Shown here one piece after another: positions 17,114-25,365 of a stretch of 64,000 nt of DNA (position 1 is its first letter; each line of letters starts with the position of its first letter). Source of the DNA: Thermoprotei archaeon (GTDB taxonomy: Archaea; Thermoproteota; Thermoprotei_A; Sulfolobales; Acidilobaceae); contig JARJMZ020000036.1 in assembly GCA_029335875.2 (NCBI GenBank), positions 62,001-126,000 on the forward strand. Reading direction: 5' to 3'. The notes below the pieces were generated by a model that was not told the DNA's origin, did no database searches, and saw only the letters and a program-made list of their open reading frames with translations. The position numbers and the translations under genes are program-made.

Positions 17114-17429
17114 CGTTATAGGTTTCAGGCGACCAAATAATCCAGGGTGTGAACACTCAATGGCTAGGGTTAGGATCTCTAATGTAGAAGTTGAGGAGGG
17201 CGGCCTCTACACAGCGAGCATCCAAGTGTCTTACAAGGATAAACTGAGCGAGATAAAAGTTAGGAAACTCTTGAGGAAACCTGTAAGGGCTAAAGCCAAA
17301 GTCGAAGGAGACATATTGTTTATAAGTATAGAGGATAGCGAGGGGAAACCCTTATCAACATGCTGCATACACACGGGCCACCTAGAGAGAGGATGCGTAG
17401 ACTGTAAAAGCCTGATAACACCACCCTAG
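17103..17429 (+). CDS. Small cysteine-containing protein of unknown function
   Basis: This 108-residue frame starts at TTG 17103, overlapping the end of the HhH-GPD gene by 11 nt, which suggests coupled translation. It is beta-rich with many K/V/I residues. One cysteine lies near the N-terminus (NPGCEH) and a cluster near the C-terminus (CCIHTGHLERGCVDC) could bind a metal or Fe-S cluster. No family was recognised. If really co-expressed with the repair-like protein it may act on nucleic acids, but this is a guess. Confidence 0.55.
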   Translation: MKVNVIGFRRPNNPGCEHSMARVRISNVEVEEGGLYTASIQVSYKDKLSEIKVRKLLRKPVRAKAKVEGDILFISIEDSEGKPLSTCCIHTGHLERGCVDCKSLITPP

Positions 17430-17532
17430 GAAACACTCAAGCCGCAATGCTCCTAAACAGTCTAAACATCCTCAAAAACGCCGGCCAGGCTTTAGCGGGG
17501 TTTAAACAAAAATGAAAAGCCGGAAAGAACTT

Positions 17533-17793
17533 TCACCTTGTCTTAGCGCGTTTCCCAGTAGTTGGGGGGCTCTTTCTAGGTAACTCCTCTAAAGCCCCCT
17601 CACGAGGGCTAGGGGCTGGAAAGCCCCCAACACTTGAAACTAGAGGGGCCTTACATTTAACCTTAGGGGATGCGGAGAGGACGGTAGCACAGTATATGCA
17701 GAGGTTCACCACGATTTTACCAGCTAAACACTCGAAAGTCTGACCCCTCCTTCCGCAAAGCTCGCATTTAACCCAGGCAATAGTAGATCTCAA
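17533..17793 (-). CDS. Small zinc-ribbon protein (MBF1 N-domain-like)
   Basis: The 86-residue protein starts with a zinc ribbon CELCGRRG...CIYC (about residues 10-36) that resembles the N-terminal ribbon of archaeal multiprotein bridging factor 1. The helix-turn-helix that should follow is absent. The C-terminal half is instead a disordered, basic P/R/K-rich tail (SPREGALEELPRKSPPTTGKRAKTR in outline). It may be a stand-alone nucleic-acid or protein adaptor. The family link rests on the cysteine spacing only. Confidence 0.55.
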   Translation of the reverse strand: MRSTIAWVKCELCGRRGQTFECLAGKIVVNLCIYCATVLSASPKVKCKAPLVSSVGGFPAPSPREGALEELPRKSPPTTGKRAKTR

Positions 17794-17899
17794 AGCTCAA
17801 GCCTCCACCCTACAATAATACTCGGGAAGCTTTAAACCCAGAGAGACCCAGCCAGCTGTTAACATATAGGGTAAGGGGCGCCCACAGCTTGACGAGGGA

Positions 17900-17911
17900 A
17901 ATTTTTAAAGC
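17900..17911 (+). promoter_or_regulatory. TATA box of tRNA-Gly
   Basis: AATTTTTAAAGC lies about 30 nt before the first base of tRNA-Gly, at the spacing expected for an archaeal promoter. Confidence 0.6.
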
Positions 17912-17935
17912 TCTAAGCATAGATTTGGAGAGTGG

Positions 17936-18014
17936 GCGGCGGTAGTCTAGCCTGGACTAGGACGCCGGCCTGCCAAGCCGGAGGTCCCGGGTTCAAATCC
18001 CGGCCGCCGCACCA
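17936..18014 (+). tRNA. tRNA-Gly (GCC), with encoded CCA
   Basis: A complete cloverleaf can be drawn: acceptor GCGGCGG/CCGCCGC, anticodon stem around loop CTGCCAA (anticodon GCC), and T arm GGGTTCAAATCCC inside CCGGG/CCCGG. The discriminator is A at 18011, and CCA is encoded at 18012-18014. No intron is present. Confidence 0.96.
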
Positions 18015-18099
18015 CGTGTTTAGGTTAGCTCTAAGCGTTTTAGCTGGTTTTCCACGCTTAGGTTTTGCCCGGCTTGCTCCTCGAGGGCTCGGGAGGTTC

Positions 18100-18110
18100 T
18101 TTATATATAA
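18100..18110 (+). promoter_or_regulatory. Strong TATA box before small coiled-coil gene
   Basis: TTTATATATAA is one of the best TATA boxes in the window. It lies about 42 nt before the TTG start at 18147, predicting a transcript start near 18132. Confidence 0.55.
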
Positions 18111-18146
18111 AGCTTCAGCTGGAGAGTTCTTCTTGGGGCTGCCTCC

Positions 18147-18323
18147 TTGAGTTTGAGTAGGGATAAGCTTGGGGGGGCTCTTGAGAGGCTTAGGGCTGAG
18201 GCTAGGGCTAGATATGAGGCTAGGAGGAGCATGATAGTTAGCAAGTATGAGGCTCTGGCTAGGGAGGTTGAGGAGAAGTATAGGGAGGTTGTTAGGGAGT
18301 TTGCCGAGATTATGAGGGGCTAG
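18147..18323 (+). CDS. Small charged coiled-coil protein
   Basis: This 58-codon frame (TTG 18147, stop 18321-18323) encodes an almost purely helical, charged peptide. It has the pattern LERLRAEARARYEARRS, then KYEALAREVEEKYREVVREF and a C-terminal MRG. The E/R/A-rich heptads resemble archaeal A-type ATPase stalk peptides (subunit H) or other small coiled-coil adaptors, but the sequence does not decide. A strong TATA box lies upstream, and its stop overlaps the convergent DUF131 stop. Confidence 0.6.
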   Translation: MSLSRDKLGGALERLRAEARARYEARRSMIVSKYEALAREVEEKYREVVREFAEIMRG

Positions 18324-18586
18324 CCTCCCCCCTTCATCCTCAGGGCTAGCATTAGTATGAGCATTAGCACTATCATTATTATAGCTAGTATGGAAGCCGC
18401 TATAGCCATGGTCGTCGAAGTCCCGAATATAATGGGAATAGGGCCTATCAAGATAACGCCCCCACCCTCAACTCTGCCAGCCTCAGCCTTACCCAGAATA
18501 GCGAAGAAGAATCCTGCAAACACGAGTAAAACCCCGAGGAATATGAGAGCAAACCCTAACATAACCACATGACTCCACTCTACCAT
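18320..18586 (-). CDS. DUF131 (TIGR00304-type) small membrane protein
   Basis: The protein of 88 residues (ATG 18586; a TTG at 18598 would add four) has two membrane helices (about 7-29 and 54-80). They are separated by the family loop GGGVILIGPIPIIFGT. This loop and layout define a small archaeal membrane family of unknown function. A GGGGGGT precedes ATG 18586 and supports that start. The 3' end overlaps the stop of the convergent coiled-coil gene. Confidence 0.85.
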   Translation of the reverse strand: MVEWSHVVMLGFALIFLGVLLVFAGFFFAILGKAEAGRVEGGGVILIGPIPIIFGTSTTMAIAASILAIIMIVLMLILMLALRMKGGG

Positions 18587-18635
18587 TAAACCCCCCAACT
18601 ACAATGGAGGAGAGAAGGCTTAAAACCATTTAAAA

Positions 18636-18973
18636 GGGTGGCGCGCGGACTCCAGAAGCTCGGAGCGCTTAGAGCGGGCCCCTCCCGGGAAGGCTCAGCC
18701 CGCGCCCCCGCGAACGCCGGCGTCCGGGGCTAGGTTGCTCCCTTCCGGGCCTAGCCGTGTTTCCCCGGCTAAGACGGTAGCACCCGCCCTCCAGCGGGCA
18801 CCCACGCCTCCGCCGGCCCCGCGGGACGGGCTTCAACACCCCGGCCCCAGGCGGCTTCCGCCCCAGCAGGCCTCCGAGCCCCCGGATTACTGGCCCCTGC
18901 TTGACGCCCATTCAGGCTAGCCCTTAACGGGCTAGGGGGGCGGCGAGGCCCCGGCCCTTCCCGCGCGCCACCC
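18636..18973 (-). ncRNA. 7S RNA of the signal recognition particle
   Basis: The minus-strand transcript is about 338 nt, very G+C-rich and closed by a 13-bp end-to-end helix (18636-18648 with 18961-18973), as in archaeal SRP RNA helix 1. The diagnostic helix 8 is present: the minus strand at about 18728-18752 reads GGCCCGGAAGGGAGCAACC and continues UAGCC. This has the GGAA tetraloop and the AGCA asymmetric loop that bind SRP54. Open frames on both strands here come from base composition and are not genes. Confidence 0.93.
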
Positions 18974-18994
18974 ATAATTTATGATGTTTCTGGG

Positions 18995-19006
18995 AGAATA
19001 TAAATT
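18995..19006 (-). promoter_or_regulatory. TATA box of SRP RNA
   Basis: On the minus strand AAATTTATATTC lies about 27 nt before the 5' end of the SRP RNA helix, the standard archaeal distance. Confidence 0.65.
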
Positions 19007-19231
19007 TCCATTTAGGCAGCATTTCAAGACCGTTAAGCTCTTAGCGGCATCCCATCCTCCGCTGGTGGGGCTTTGAGACTCCTAGAGTTTTAGCTTGAAC
19101 AATGATGAGGCAGATCGCCCCTCCAGCTACCCGCGAGCTCGGAGACCCTCGAGGCTTTAAACCCCCTGAAATGGTTTAAAGCGGGTCTGGACATTCCTAA
19201 AGGTCTTCTGCGGGCTGTTTATCGTTGCGGT

Positions 19232-19660
19232 CTACTCGGAGGTGGATAGTAGGATCACCGCTATAATAGCTAGTATTAGGCCGGCTATTTTCCTGGCTGT
19301 CATAGGCTCTCCGAGGATCGCGTAGGAGGCGAGTACTGTTACTAGGGGGTAGAGGGCTGTTAGGGGGACCACTATTGATGCTTGCCCCATCTTTAAAGCT
19401 AAGACCATGAAGATCCCCCCTAGGGCCCCCATGAGGCCCCCGGCTGCCGCTATTGTTAGAGGCTTCACTTGCAGCGACACGGATAGTTTTCCGGTTAGAG
19501 TTAGAAGGATTATGAAAATAGCGTATATAATGAACGCCCCCAAGGCGGACCCCGCATACACGTAGTACCATTCCATGTAGAGCCCCGCATACTTGAGCAT
19601 TACACCCCAGAGGCCCCAGATAAATATTACCAGCAGGGATGCTATAAGCCATGCATCCAA
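19232..19660 (-). CDS. EamA/DMT-family half transporter
   Basis: The 142-residue protein is a single EamA repeat with about five hydrophobic helices: WGLWGVMLKYAG near the start, GALGGIFMVLALKMGQASIVVPLTALYPLVT in the middle (about 77-107) and ILGEPMTARKIAGLILAIIAVILL at the end. Full DMT transporters have two such repeats; single-repeat forms work as dimers, as in small multidrug or metabolite exporters. The start is TTG 19660. The substrate is unknown. Confidence 0.85.
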   Translation of the reverse strand: MDAWLIASLLVIFIWGLWGVMLKYAGLYMEWYYVYAGSALGAFIIYAIFIILLTLTGKLSVSLQVKPLTIAAAGGLMGALGGIFMVLALKMGQASIVVPLTALYPLVTVLASYAILGEPMTARKIAGLILAIIAVILLSTSE

Positions 19661-19797
19661 ACCTCAACACCCCCCATACTTCGAGTTTCACCGCCTAAAA
19701 GCTGAACCCCCCTTGTAGTGTGGATTTCCACTTTCACGTTGCCTAAGGGTTCTCGCTTCTGAAAATGTGCTCTCTAGGTCTATAGTGGAGCTTTTAT

Positions 19798-20643
19798 TTA
19801 TAGGGTTTGGGGGGGTTTCCATCTGGGGCTTCTAGCCAGTCTCGACACTATTATTAGGGCTAATAGTACGGCTATGTACGGTGTTGCGTGCGCTATGTAT
19901 GATGGTACTCCGAGGCTTATAGTGTAGGGTCTTAGGAGTATGAGGAGGCCTATTGAGTATGCTGCTACCGCAACCCCCACGGGGTTCCAGAAGCCTAGTA
20001 TGACTGAGCCTATGGCTAGCCATCCCCAGCCTGCTGTGAGCCCTGAGAAGTATTTACCGTTATATATGGTTAAAGCCATGTACGCCCCCGCAACCCCCGC
20101 CGCTGCGCCCCCTGTTAGGGCTGCTATTGTTCTTATAATGTCCACTCTTAACCCTCTCTCCCTCGCCGCTAGCTCGTCTGTGCCTATAGCTCTTACCTCG
20201 ACGCCTACCCATGTCTTGTATAGTAGTATCCAGAGGGCTGCTGGGGCCGCCAGGGTTAGGAATATTATGGTCATGTGGGCTGGGGACCATGGGGTTAGAG
20301 CTGGGGCTATAGTGTGGCCTGTCGCAGCTAGTAGGTCGGCCAACCCTATCCCCAGGAACACTGTGAGGAGCCCCACTACGATCTGGTCAAGCCTTAAAGC
20401 TAAGACCGCCACAGTGTAAATGGAGGATATAATGAAACCCCCAGCGAGCCCCCCTAGGAGGCCTATGACTGGGGAGTCTGAGATCGACGTTACCATTATT
20501 GATACTGATGCCCCGAAGGCCATCATGCCTTCAACTCCAAGGTTAACCCTCCCACTCCTCTCGAGGAGGAGCTCCCCAAGGGCGGCTATCATTATCGGGG
20601 CAGCCATTGAGAGAGCCGCTAGGAGTAGCTCGAAGCTAACCAA
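19798..20643 (-). CDS. ABC transporter permease, BMP/nucleoside type (second permease)
   Basis: This 281-residue polytopic protein matches the YufQ/BmpC-type permease that works with BMP-family binding proteins. Signatures are LLAALSMAAPIMIAALGELLLERSGRVNLGVEGMM at the N-terminus (about 5-40), then WGWLAIGSVILGFWNP near residue 205. It is the last gene of the importer operon, 3 nt after the first permease. With its partner it forms the membrane channel of the importer. Confidence 0.9.
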   Translation of the reverse strand: MVSFELLLAALSMAAPIMIAALGELLLERSGRVNLGVEGMMAFGASVSIMVTSISDSPVIGLLGGLAGGFIISSIYTVAVLALRLDQIVVGLLTVFLGIGLADLLAATGHTIAPALTPWSPAHMTIIFLTLAAPAALWILLYKTWVGVEVRAIGTDELAARERGLRVDIIRTIAALTGGAAAGVAGAYMALTIYNGKYFSGLTAGWGWLAIGSVILGFWNPVGVAVAAYSIGLLILLRPYTISLGVPSYIAHATPYIAVLLALIIVSRLARSPRWKPPQTL

Positions 20644-20646
20644 AAC

Positions 20647-21669
20647 TCACAACCACCTAACCCTATACTTCACGAGGGTGACCGCGGTTAGAGCTGATAG
20701 GACTATGAGCGCTTGAGCTCCGAGAACATAGCCTAAGGGGACGCCGCTAGCTTGTAAAAGCCTACCGTAAACAGCTATGCTCGATATGAAGAGGGAGGCT
20801 GCGAAAGCGGCTAGAGGGTTGTTGGCGGACAGCCACGCCACTAGGACGCCCATATAGCCGTATCCGGGGAACACGCTCATAGGGCTCATACTATACTGGA
20901 ATCCTAGTATCATTAGAGCCCCCCCGATGCCCGCTGTGAAGCCCGATATTAACGCTACAGAGAATATTATTCTCGAAGGGTTGTAACCGTACGTCTCAGC
21001 GGCCCTGGGGGCTTTCCCGTAAGCTTCTACTGCTAGGCCTAGCTTCGTCCTTGACATTAGGAACCATAATAACAGTGTTATAAGGCCTGTGACTGCGGGT
21101 ATTATAATGTAGCTAACTCTATACTCGTGCGGCACGCTCCTAGTTATGGCGAAAGGCCCCTCACGGAAGGGGCCCCCGATAATGTAGTTAGCCACCACCA
21201 GGATAATATAGTTGATCATGAGGCTAGACAGTATCTCGTTAACGTGAAGTTTAACCTTCAAGAGGGCGACTAGAAAACCTATAGTAGCCCCCAATAGGCC
21301 TGAGAGGAGTAGGGGTGCCATGAAACCCTCCAAAGGCCCCATTTTAAGACCTGAATAGGCTAGAAGCCATAGAGCTGCTATAGCCCCAGCTATCACCTGG
21401 CCCTCTGAGGCTATCGTTATGAGCCGAGCCCTATACGCGACCGTCAAGCCAATAGCAGAGCATGCTATGGGGCCTGAAAGCGCCAATATTGATGCGATGG
21501 CAGGGCCGCTAGCATAAGTGTATGCGAGAGCGTTCAAAGCGCCCGCCAGGCTCACCCCAGCTATGAGGGTTAACAGTACAGCCAGAGAGAAGCCTATGAG
21601 GACTCCTGTTACGGCTCCTAGAATTACCATTAGCCTAGACACTCCACCCCTCTCCTCTAGGAGGAGCAT
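20647..21669 (-). CDS. ABC transporter permease, BMP/nucleoside type (first permease)
   Basis: This 340-residue permease is of the YufP/BmpB type with about eight to ten helices. Landmarks are TYASGPAIASILALSGPIACSAIGLTVAYRARLITIASEGQV in outline (about 50-90), LKVKLHVNEILSSLMINYI (about 160-178), and YGYNPSRIIFSVALISGFTAGIGGA (about 226-250). It lies between the ATPase and the second permease and should form a heterodimer with the latter. Confidence 0.9.
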   Translation of the reverse strand: MLLLEERGGVSRLMVILGAVTGVLIGFSLAVLLTLIAGVSLAGALNALAYTYASGPAIASILALSGPIACSAIGLTVAYRARLITIASEGQVIAGAIAALWLLAYSGLKMGPLEGFMAPLLLSGLLGATIGFLVALLKVKLHVNEILSSLMINYIILVVANYIIGGPFREGPFAITRSVPHEYRVSYIIIPAVTGLITLLLWFLMSRTKLGLAVEAYGKAPRAAETYGYNPSRIIFSVALISGFTAGIGGALMILGFQYSMSPMSVFPGYGYMGVLVAWLSANNPLAAFAASLFISSIAVYGRLLQASGVPLGYVLGAQALIVLSALTAVTLVKYRVRWL

Positions 21670-21682
21670 CCCGGGAAACCCT

Positions 21683-23209
21683 TTAATCTGCCATACTCCT
21701 AGCTATAGAGTCGAAGTTGAAAGGCCTCCTAAACTCCCCCCTTAGAGAGCCCCTACTCATAACTATGATCCTGTCCGATATTTCGAGCAGCTCCCCTAAA
21801 TCCTCAGATATTATGAGGAAGCCTGCGCCCTCGCCGGAGGCTTTAACTATCAGCTTTCTAACTTCAACGCTAGTAGCGTAGTCTAAGCCCCCCGTAGGGT
21901 TCATAGCTATAACCATCCTAGGCTTCCTAAAAAGCTCCCTGGCAATGATGAGCCTCTGCATGTTGCCCCCGCTAAGAGAATTCACAGGAGCATCCCCGCC
22001 CGCAACTTTAACCTTAGTGAGCCCTATCACCTCCCTAGTGATCCTATCTACTTTAGCCCAGTCCACTATGAAGCCCAAACCTGAATTGACAGAGGCCAGG
22101 GCGAAAGCAACGTTAAACTTAACACTCAAGCCCGGGACGAGAGCCCAGCCCAGCCTCTCCTCAGGGATAACAGCTAAACCCAGCTTAACCCTCTCTCCAG
22201 GCCCTAAACTTGTAACGTCAACCCCCGATATTCTCACGCGACCCCTCACAGGCTTCCTCAAACCTATGAGGGCTTCAAAAAGCTCCCTCTGACCGTTACC
22301 AGCAACCCCCGCAACCCCCACGATCTCCCCTTCTCTGACACTGAAAGTTACGCCTTTAACGCGGGGAACCCCATACTCTACGATCCAGAGGTCCTCAACG
22401 TCTATAAGGGGGGCTCTACTGCCGTCCTCTTTTAACGGGCGACTTTTAAACTCCCCCTCAAAGTTTATGCTCCCGGAGCCGAACATGGCTTCAAGCAGAG
22501 ACTCTCTAGTAACGTTTCCAGCATTAAACTCCCCGGTTACCCTGCCTCCTCTCATGACAACTATCCTGTCAGCCACCTCCATAGCCTCGCCAATTTTATG
22601 GGTTATGAAGACTATACCCTTACCCTTACTAGCAAGCCTCCTCAACATGTCTAGCAGGGAGGAAGCCTCCACAGGGGTTAAGTGTGTTGTAGGCTCGTCT
22701 AACATGATGACCTTAGAGTTCAACAGTAAAGCCTTAGCTATTTCAACCCTCTGCTTCTCGCCCATTGAAAGCCTCCAGCCCAGCTCGCGGGGGCTCACTT
22801 TAACATCATATTCTAAGCTGGCGCTAGCTAGTAGCTTTTCAACCTCCCCTAGCTTAACCTTAACCCCAGCCCTGTTAAGTGTGAGCCCCACATCCTCCGC
22901 TACGGTGAGGGTCTCGAAAACGTGGGGGCTCTGGCTGACCAGGTAGATCCCGAGCCTTAACGCTTCACTATAATTGCTGATCGCTACTTTCCTTCCCTGG
23001 AAATAGACTTCCCCCCTATTAGGCCTCACTATCCCCGCGACTGCTCTGACTAGGGTGCTCTTGCCGGCCCCGTTCTCGCCTAGAAGGGCTACTATCTCCC
23101 CCTCGTATACTTTAAAATTAACGTCTACATTAGCCGCTACGCCGTTAGGGTAGACTACTGTGATGCCGCGAGCCTCTAACACTGGTTTTCTCTCGGTCAC
23201 AGCAATCAC
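21683..23209 (-). CDS. ABC transporter ATP-binding protein, two fused domains (YufO-like)
   Basis: The 508-residue protein holds two ABC ATPase domains. The first (about 8-240) is complete: Walker A GENGAGKST, signature LSMGEKQRVE, Walker B VIMLDEPTTHL. The second (about 265-505) has the degenerate Walker A GVAGNGQRE without the P-loop lysine, but a normal signature LSGGNMQR. This asymmetry is usual in sugar and nucleoside importers of the CUT2/BMP class. Its start overlaps the stop of the binding-protein gene by 4 nt. It powers the importer encoded around it. Confidence 0.92.
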   Translation of the reverse strand: MIAVTERKPVLEARGITVVYPNGVAANVDVNFKVYEGEIVALLGENGAGKSTLVRAVAGIVRPNRGEVYFQGRKVAISNYSEALRLGIYLVSQSPHVFETLTVAEDVGLTLNRAGVKVKLGEVEKLLASASLEYDVKVSPRELGWRLSMGEKQRVEIAKALLLNSKVIMLDEPTTHLTPVEASSLLDMLRRLASKGKGIVFITHKIGEAMEVADRIVVMRGGRVTGEFNAGNVTRESLLEAMFGSGSINFEGEFKSRPLKEDGSRAPLIDVEDLWIVEYGVPRVKGVTFSVREGEIVGVAGVAGNGQRELFEALIGLRKPVRGRVRISGVDVTSLGPGERVKLGLAVIPEERLGWALVPGLSVKFNVAFALASVNSGLGFIVDWAKVDRITREVIGLTKVKVAGGDAPVNSLSGGNMQRLIIARELFRKPRMVIAMNPTGGLDYATSVEVRKLIVKASGEGAGFLIISEDLGELLEISDRIIVMSRGSLRGEFRRPFNFDSIARSMAD

Positions 23210-24513
23210 ACTGGAGATATTATCTTCTCGTGGAACCAGTCCATATACCAGAAAGCATCCCTCCCCAGTCTCTCCCCCTCTCTAACCTTGAGCCTCGCAT
23301 CCTCCTGGGGTCTGCCGTTCTCATCTATCTTATACCCTCTTATGGGGCCTGTGAACGGCTCGTAGAGGAGCTCCTTCATCTCCTCGTATAGCCTCTTAAT
23401 TTCCGAAACTACAGCGGGCGGTATCACTTTAGTATTCAACTCAGCCAGGTAGACGGCTCCTTCAGGCCTCCCCGCTAGGGACTCTTCAGGCCTCCTAGCC
23501 CACTTCACAGGGGTGAAGTCCCCCAGCCTAGCCCATACATCCTCTTTCTCGTAGAAGCCCATGTAGAGCTTAGACAATAGGTATACGTGTATGGGGGTCC
23601 AGTCTGCTATCTGCCCTGTTAGGTGGCTCTCTAGAGTAATGCCCTTCCTCTTATAGTAGGTGAACATATCATTATAGTGGCTGAAGGAGTAGACGCGCTT
23701 CCCCTTCTTCGTATACTCTTCAGCCACATCTAGCACCGTAGTAGTATCCTCCGTGTAGGCTAGCACGTCAACATCATACTTATCCACCAGGTACATGGCG
23801 TCAGCTTTAGCCTTGTCAGGGGCGAACCAGGCTAGAAGAGGCGATTTAACGTAGACTTCGAGCTTCTCCCCAGCCCCACAGTTGCCAGTTATCCTAGCCC
23901 CGTAAACAGCCCCTAAGGCGTAAGCGTTAATATGCCTTACAACCTCAGGTATGAGGAATGCTGGCACATAGCCTATTCTACAAGTCTTAGTAACAGCCCC
24001 CGCAGCCACCCCGTTGAGGAAGTATAGCTGGTAGAATTCAGCGAAATACGTTGAGACGTTGGGGAGGCCTTTAAAGCCCTCCCACTCCCACTCGCCACTA
24101 CAATGATAGAATTTAACGTCTTTAAAGTCCCTGGCGAGCTCGCTAACAGCATACTTGAACCCGTAGCTTGTAGCGAACACAGCATCATACTTCTCTCTAG
24201 TGAGCTCCGTCTCTATGACTTTCTTAGCCTCGCCCTCACTAACTTTCTCCACATGCCTAGCTTCCAGCCTCCCACCGAAAAGCCTGACTGCAGCCTCTTT
24301 AGCCTCGTGGTGGGCCGCAGTCCAGCCTACATCAGCTATAGGCCCCACGTATATCCAGAGAGCTTTAACCTTCTTCTCCTCGGGAACTTGTGGAGGGGGA
24401 GGGGGTCTAGTCCCCCAAGTCATATAGCCGCCCGCTAATCCTACGATAAGCCCCAGAGCCCCGGCCCCCGCTATTTTCAGGAAATCCCTCCTTCCAGCTT
24501 GCATCGGGAACAC
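23206..24513 (-). CDS. BMP/PnrA-family substrate-binding protein with Tat signal
   Basis: This 435-residue binding protein is the receptor of the importer; relatives bind purine nucleosides. The N-terminus carries a twin-arginine signal RRDFLKIAG followed by a hydrophobic stretch to about residue 30, so it is probably exported folded. Family landmarks are the KALWIYVGPIADVGWTAAHHE strand-loop in outline (about 48-69), VIETELTREKYDAVFATSYGF (about 110-130) and DVDVLAYTEDTTTVLDVAEEY. GTG 24513 or ATG 24504 could start it; both lie at leaderless distance from the TATA box. It is the first gene of the importer operon. Nucleoside as substrate is inference, supported by the adjacent phosphoribosyltransferase-type regulator. 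Confidence 0.88.
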   Translation of the reverse strand: MFPMQAGRRDFLKIAGAGALGLIVGLAGGYMTWGTRPPPPPQVPEEKKVKALWIYVGPIADVGWTAAHHEAKEAAVRLFGGRLEARHVEKVSEGEAKKVIETELTREKYDAVFATSYGFKYAVSELARDFKDVKFYHCSGEWEWEGFKGLPNVSTYFAEFYQLYFLNGVAAGAVTKTCRIGYVPAFLIPEVVRHINAYALGAVYGARITGNCGAGEKLEVYVKSPLLAWFAPDKAKADAMYLVDKYDVDVLAYTEDTTTVLDVAEEYTKKGKRVYSFSHYNDMFTYYKRKGITLESHLTGQIADWTPIHVYLLSKLYMGFYEKEDVWARLGDFTPVKWARRPEESLAGRPEGAVYLAELNTKVIPPAVVSEIKRLYEEMKELLYEPFTGPIRGYKIDENGRPQEDARLKVREGERLGRDAFWYMDWFHEKIISPV

Positions 24514-24523
24514 CGTTTTTTAA

Positions 24524-24547
24524 TTGATCAAATCAAGGTTATATACG
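24524..24547 (-). promoter_or_regulatory. Promoter and candidate operator of the BMP importer operon
   Basis: On the minus strand a TATA element (GCGTATATAACC, 24537-24548) lies about 30 nt before the binding-protein start. Directly downstream is a perfect inverted repeat TTGAT-TTG-ATCAA (24524-24536), between TATA and the predicted transcription start. A repressor bound there would block transcription. The HTH-phosphoribosyltransferase encoded next door is the obvious candidate. Confidence 0.5.
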
Positions 24548-24599
24548 CTTCTATCTATAAAACCCATGTTGTCTATTGATTTAAACATTTCAATATAGG

Positions 24600-25334
24600 C
24601 TACACTTTAGATATGGTTATGAGGGCCTCCACCTTATCTATATCAACCCTCCTCCTCCACTCATCCCCTACCACAACAATAGTCGCAACCCCCTGAAGTT
24701 TAGCTCCAGCCCTCTCAACAAGCTTCTTCATGACTGCGAGCGTGAACCCCGTCTGAACAATGTCGTCCACCACTAGCACCTTATCCTCCTTCTTCAGGCT
24801 ACCCTTAGGGATGTAGAAAATGTTTTTAATCGCCGGGGGCTCTATAATGTGCTCCTCCACGTATTCAATCATAGGGTTATCCTTAGTCCTCCTAGCTATG
24901 ACCAAGCTTGAGTCGAAAGTGAGAGCTAGGGCTGTGGCTAGCGTTATCCCCGAGGTTTCGGGAACGAGTATTTTAGTTATATCCCTACCCCTAAACCTCT
25001 CATAGAACTCCAAAGATAGAAGTTTAAGCATGAAAGGATCCGATAGTATAGGGACCAGGTCGAGGAGCCCCTTATACTCCCCCGCTTTCATCAAAGTTAT
25101 CCTAGCAGGGTCGAGGGACTTTCGAAGCGCCGCTATAAGCTCCTCAGCCTGCTCATAACTCGGAACCGTTATCCCTGTAGAGTAGCGGGCTAGCAGGGTC
25201 TCATCGAAATTTATCTCCCTAGACAACTGCCTATAAGAGTAGGGCAGGAGCCTCCTAACAGCCCTTAAAGCCTCCACAGCTAGTATCCTGTACTTAAGCT
25301 TCTCAACTTTATTAGCTGGCAACCAGCGCACCAT
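24600..25334 (-). CDS. HTH-phosphoribosyltransferase regulator (GfcR/PurR-like)
   Basis: This 244-residue protein has an N-terminal helix-turn-helix (about 28-80, YSYRQLSREINFDETLLARY in outline). A phosphoribosyltransferase domain follows with the PRPP loop VLVVDDIVQTGFT (about 187-199). Archaeal proteins of this build are ligand-sensing regulators or orotate/purine PRTase-like factors. Its position 86 bp upstream of the BMP importer on the same strand suggests it senses a purine or ribose-phosphate compound and controls uptake. A TATA-like GTTTAAA (25354-25361 on the plus strand) lies about 24 nt before its ATG and overlaps the lysS stop region. Confidence 0.85.
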   Translation of the reverse strand: MVRWLPANKVEKLKYRILAVEALRAVRRLLPYSYRQLSREINFDETLLARYSTGITVPSYEQAEELIAALRKSLDPARITLMKAGEYKGLLDLVPILSDPFMLKLLSLEFYERFRGRDITKILVPETSGITLATALALTFDSSLVIARRTKDNPMIEYVEEHIIEPPAIKNIFYIPKGSLKKEDKVLVVDDIVQTGFTLAVMKKLVERAGAKLQGVATIVVVGDEWRRRVDIDKVEALITISKV

Positions 25335-25365
25335 AAAATGGGGGGGTTCTAAAGTTTAAAAAACA

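Noticed and set aside
17932-18150. 72-codon frame through tRNA-Gly
   Set aside because: It contains the whole tRNA and then shows no coding character.
18669-18975. Several open frames in the very G+C-rich block
   Set aside because: The block is the SRP RNA gene, with helix 8 and closing helix visible; the frames follow from base composition.
19102-19168. Possible C/D-box guide RNA (ATGATGA ... CTGA)
   Set aside because: Boxes C and D can be found, but no D' or C' boxes with proper spacing are present, and no flanking complementarity.
19197-19691. 164-codon frame overlapping the EamA gene in another frame
   Set aside because: The EamA frame has clear membrane helices and family motifs; the longer frame has none.
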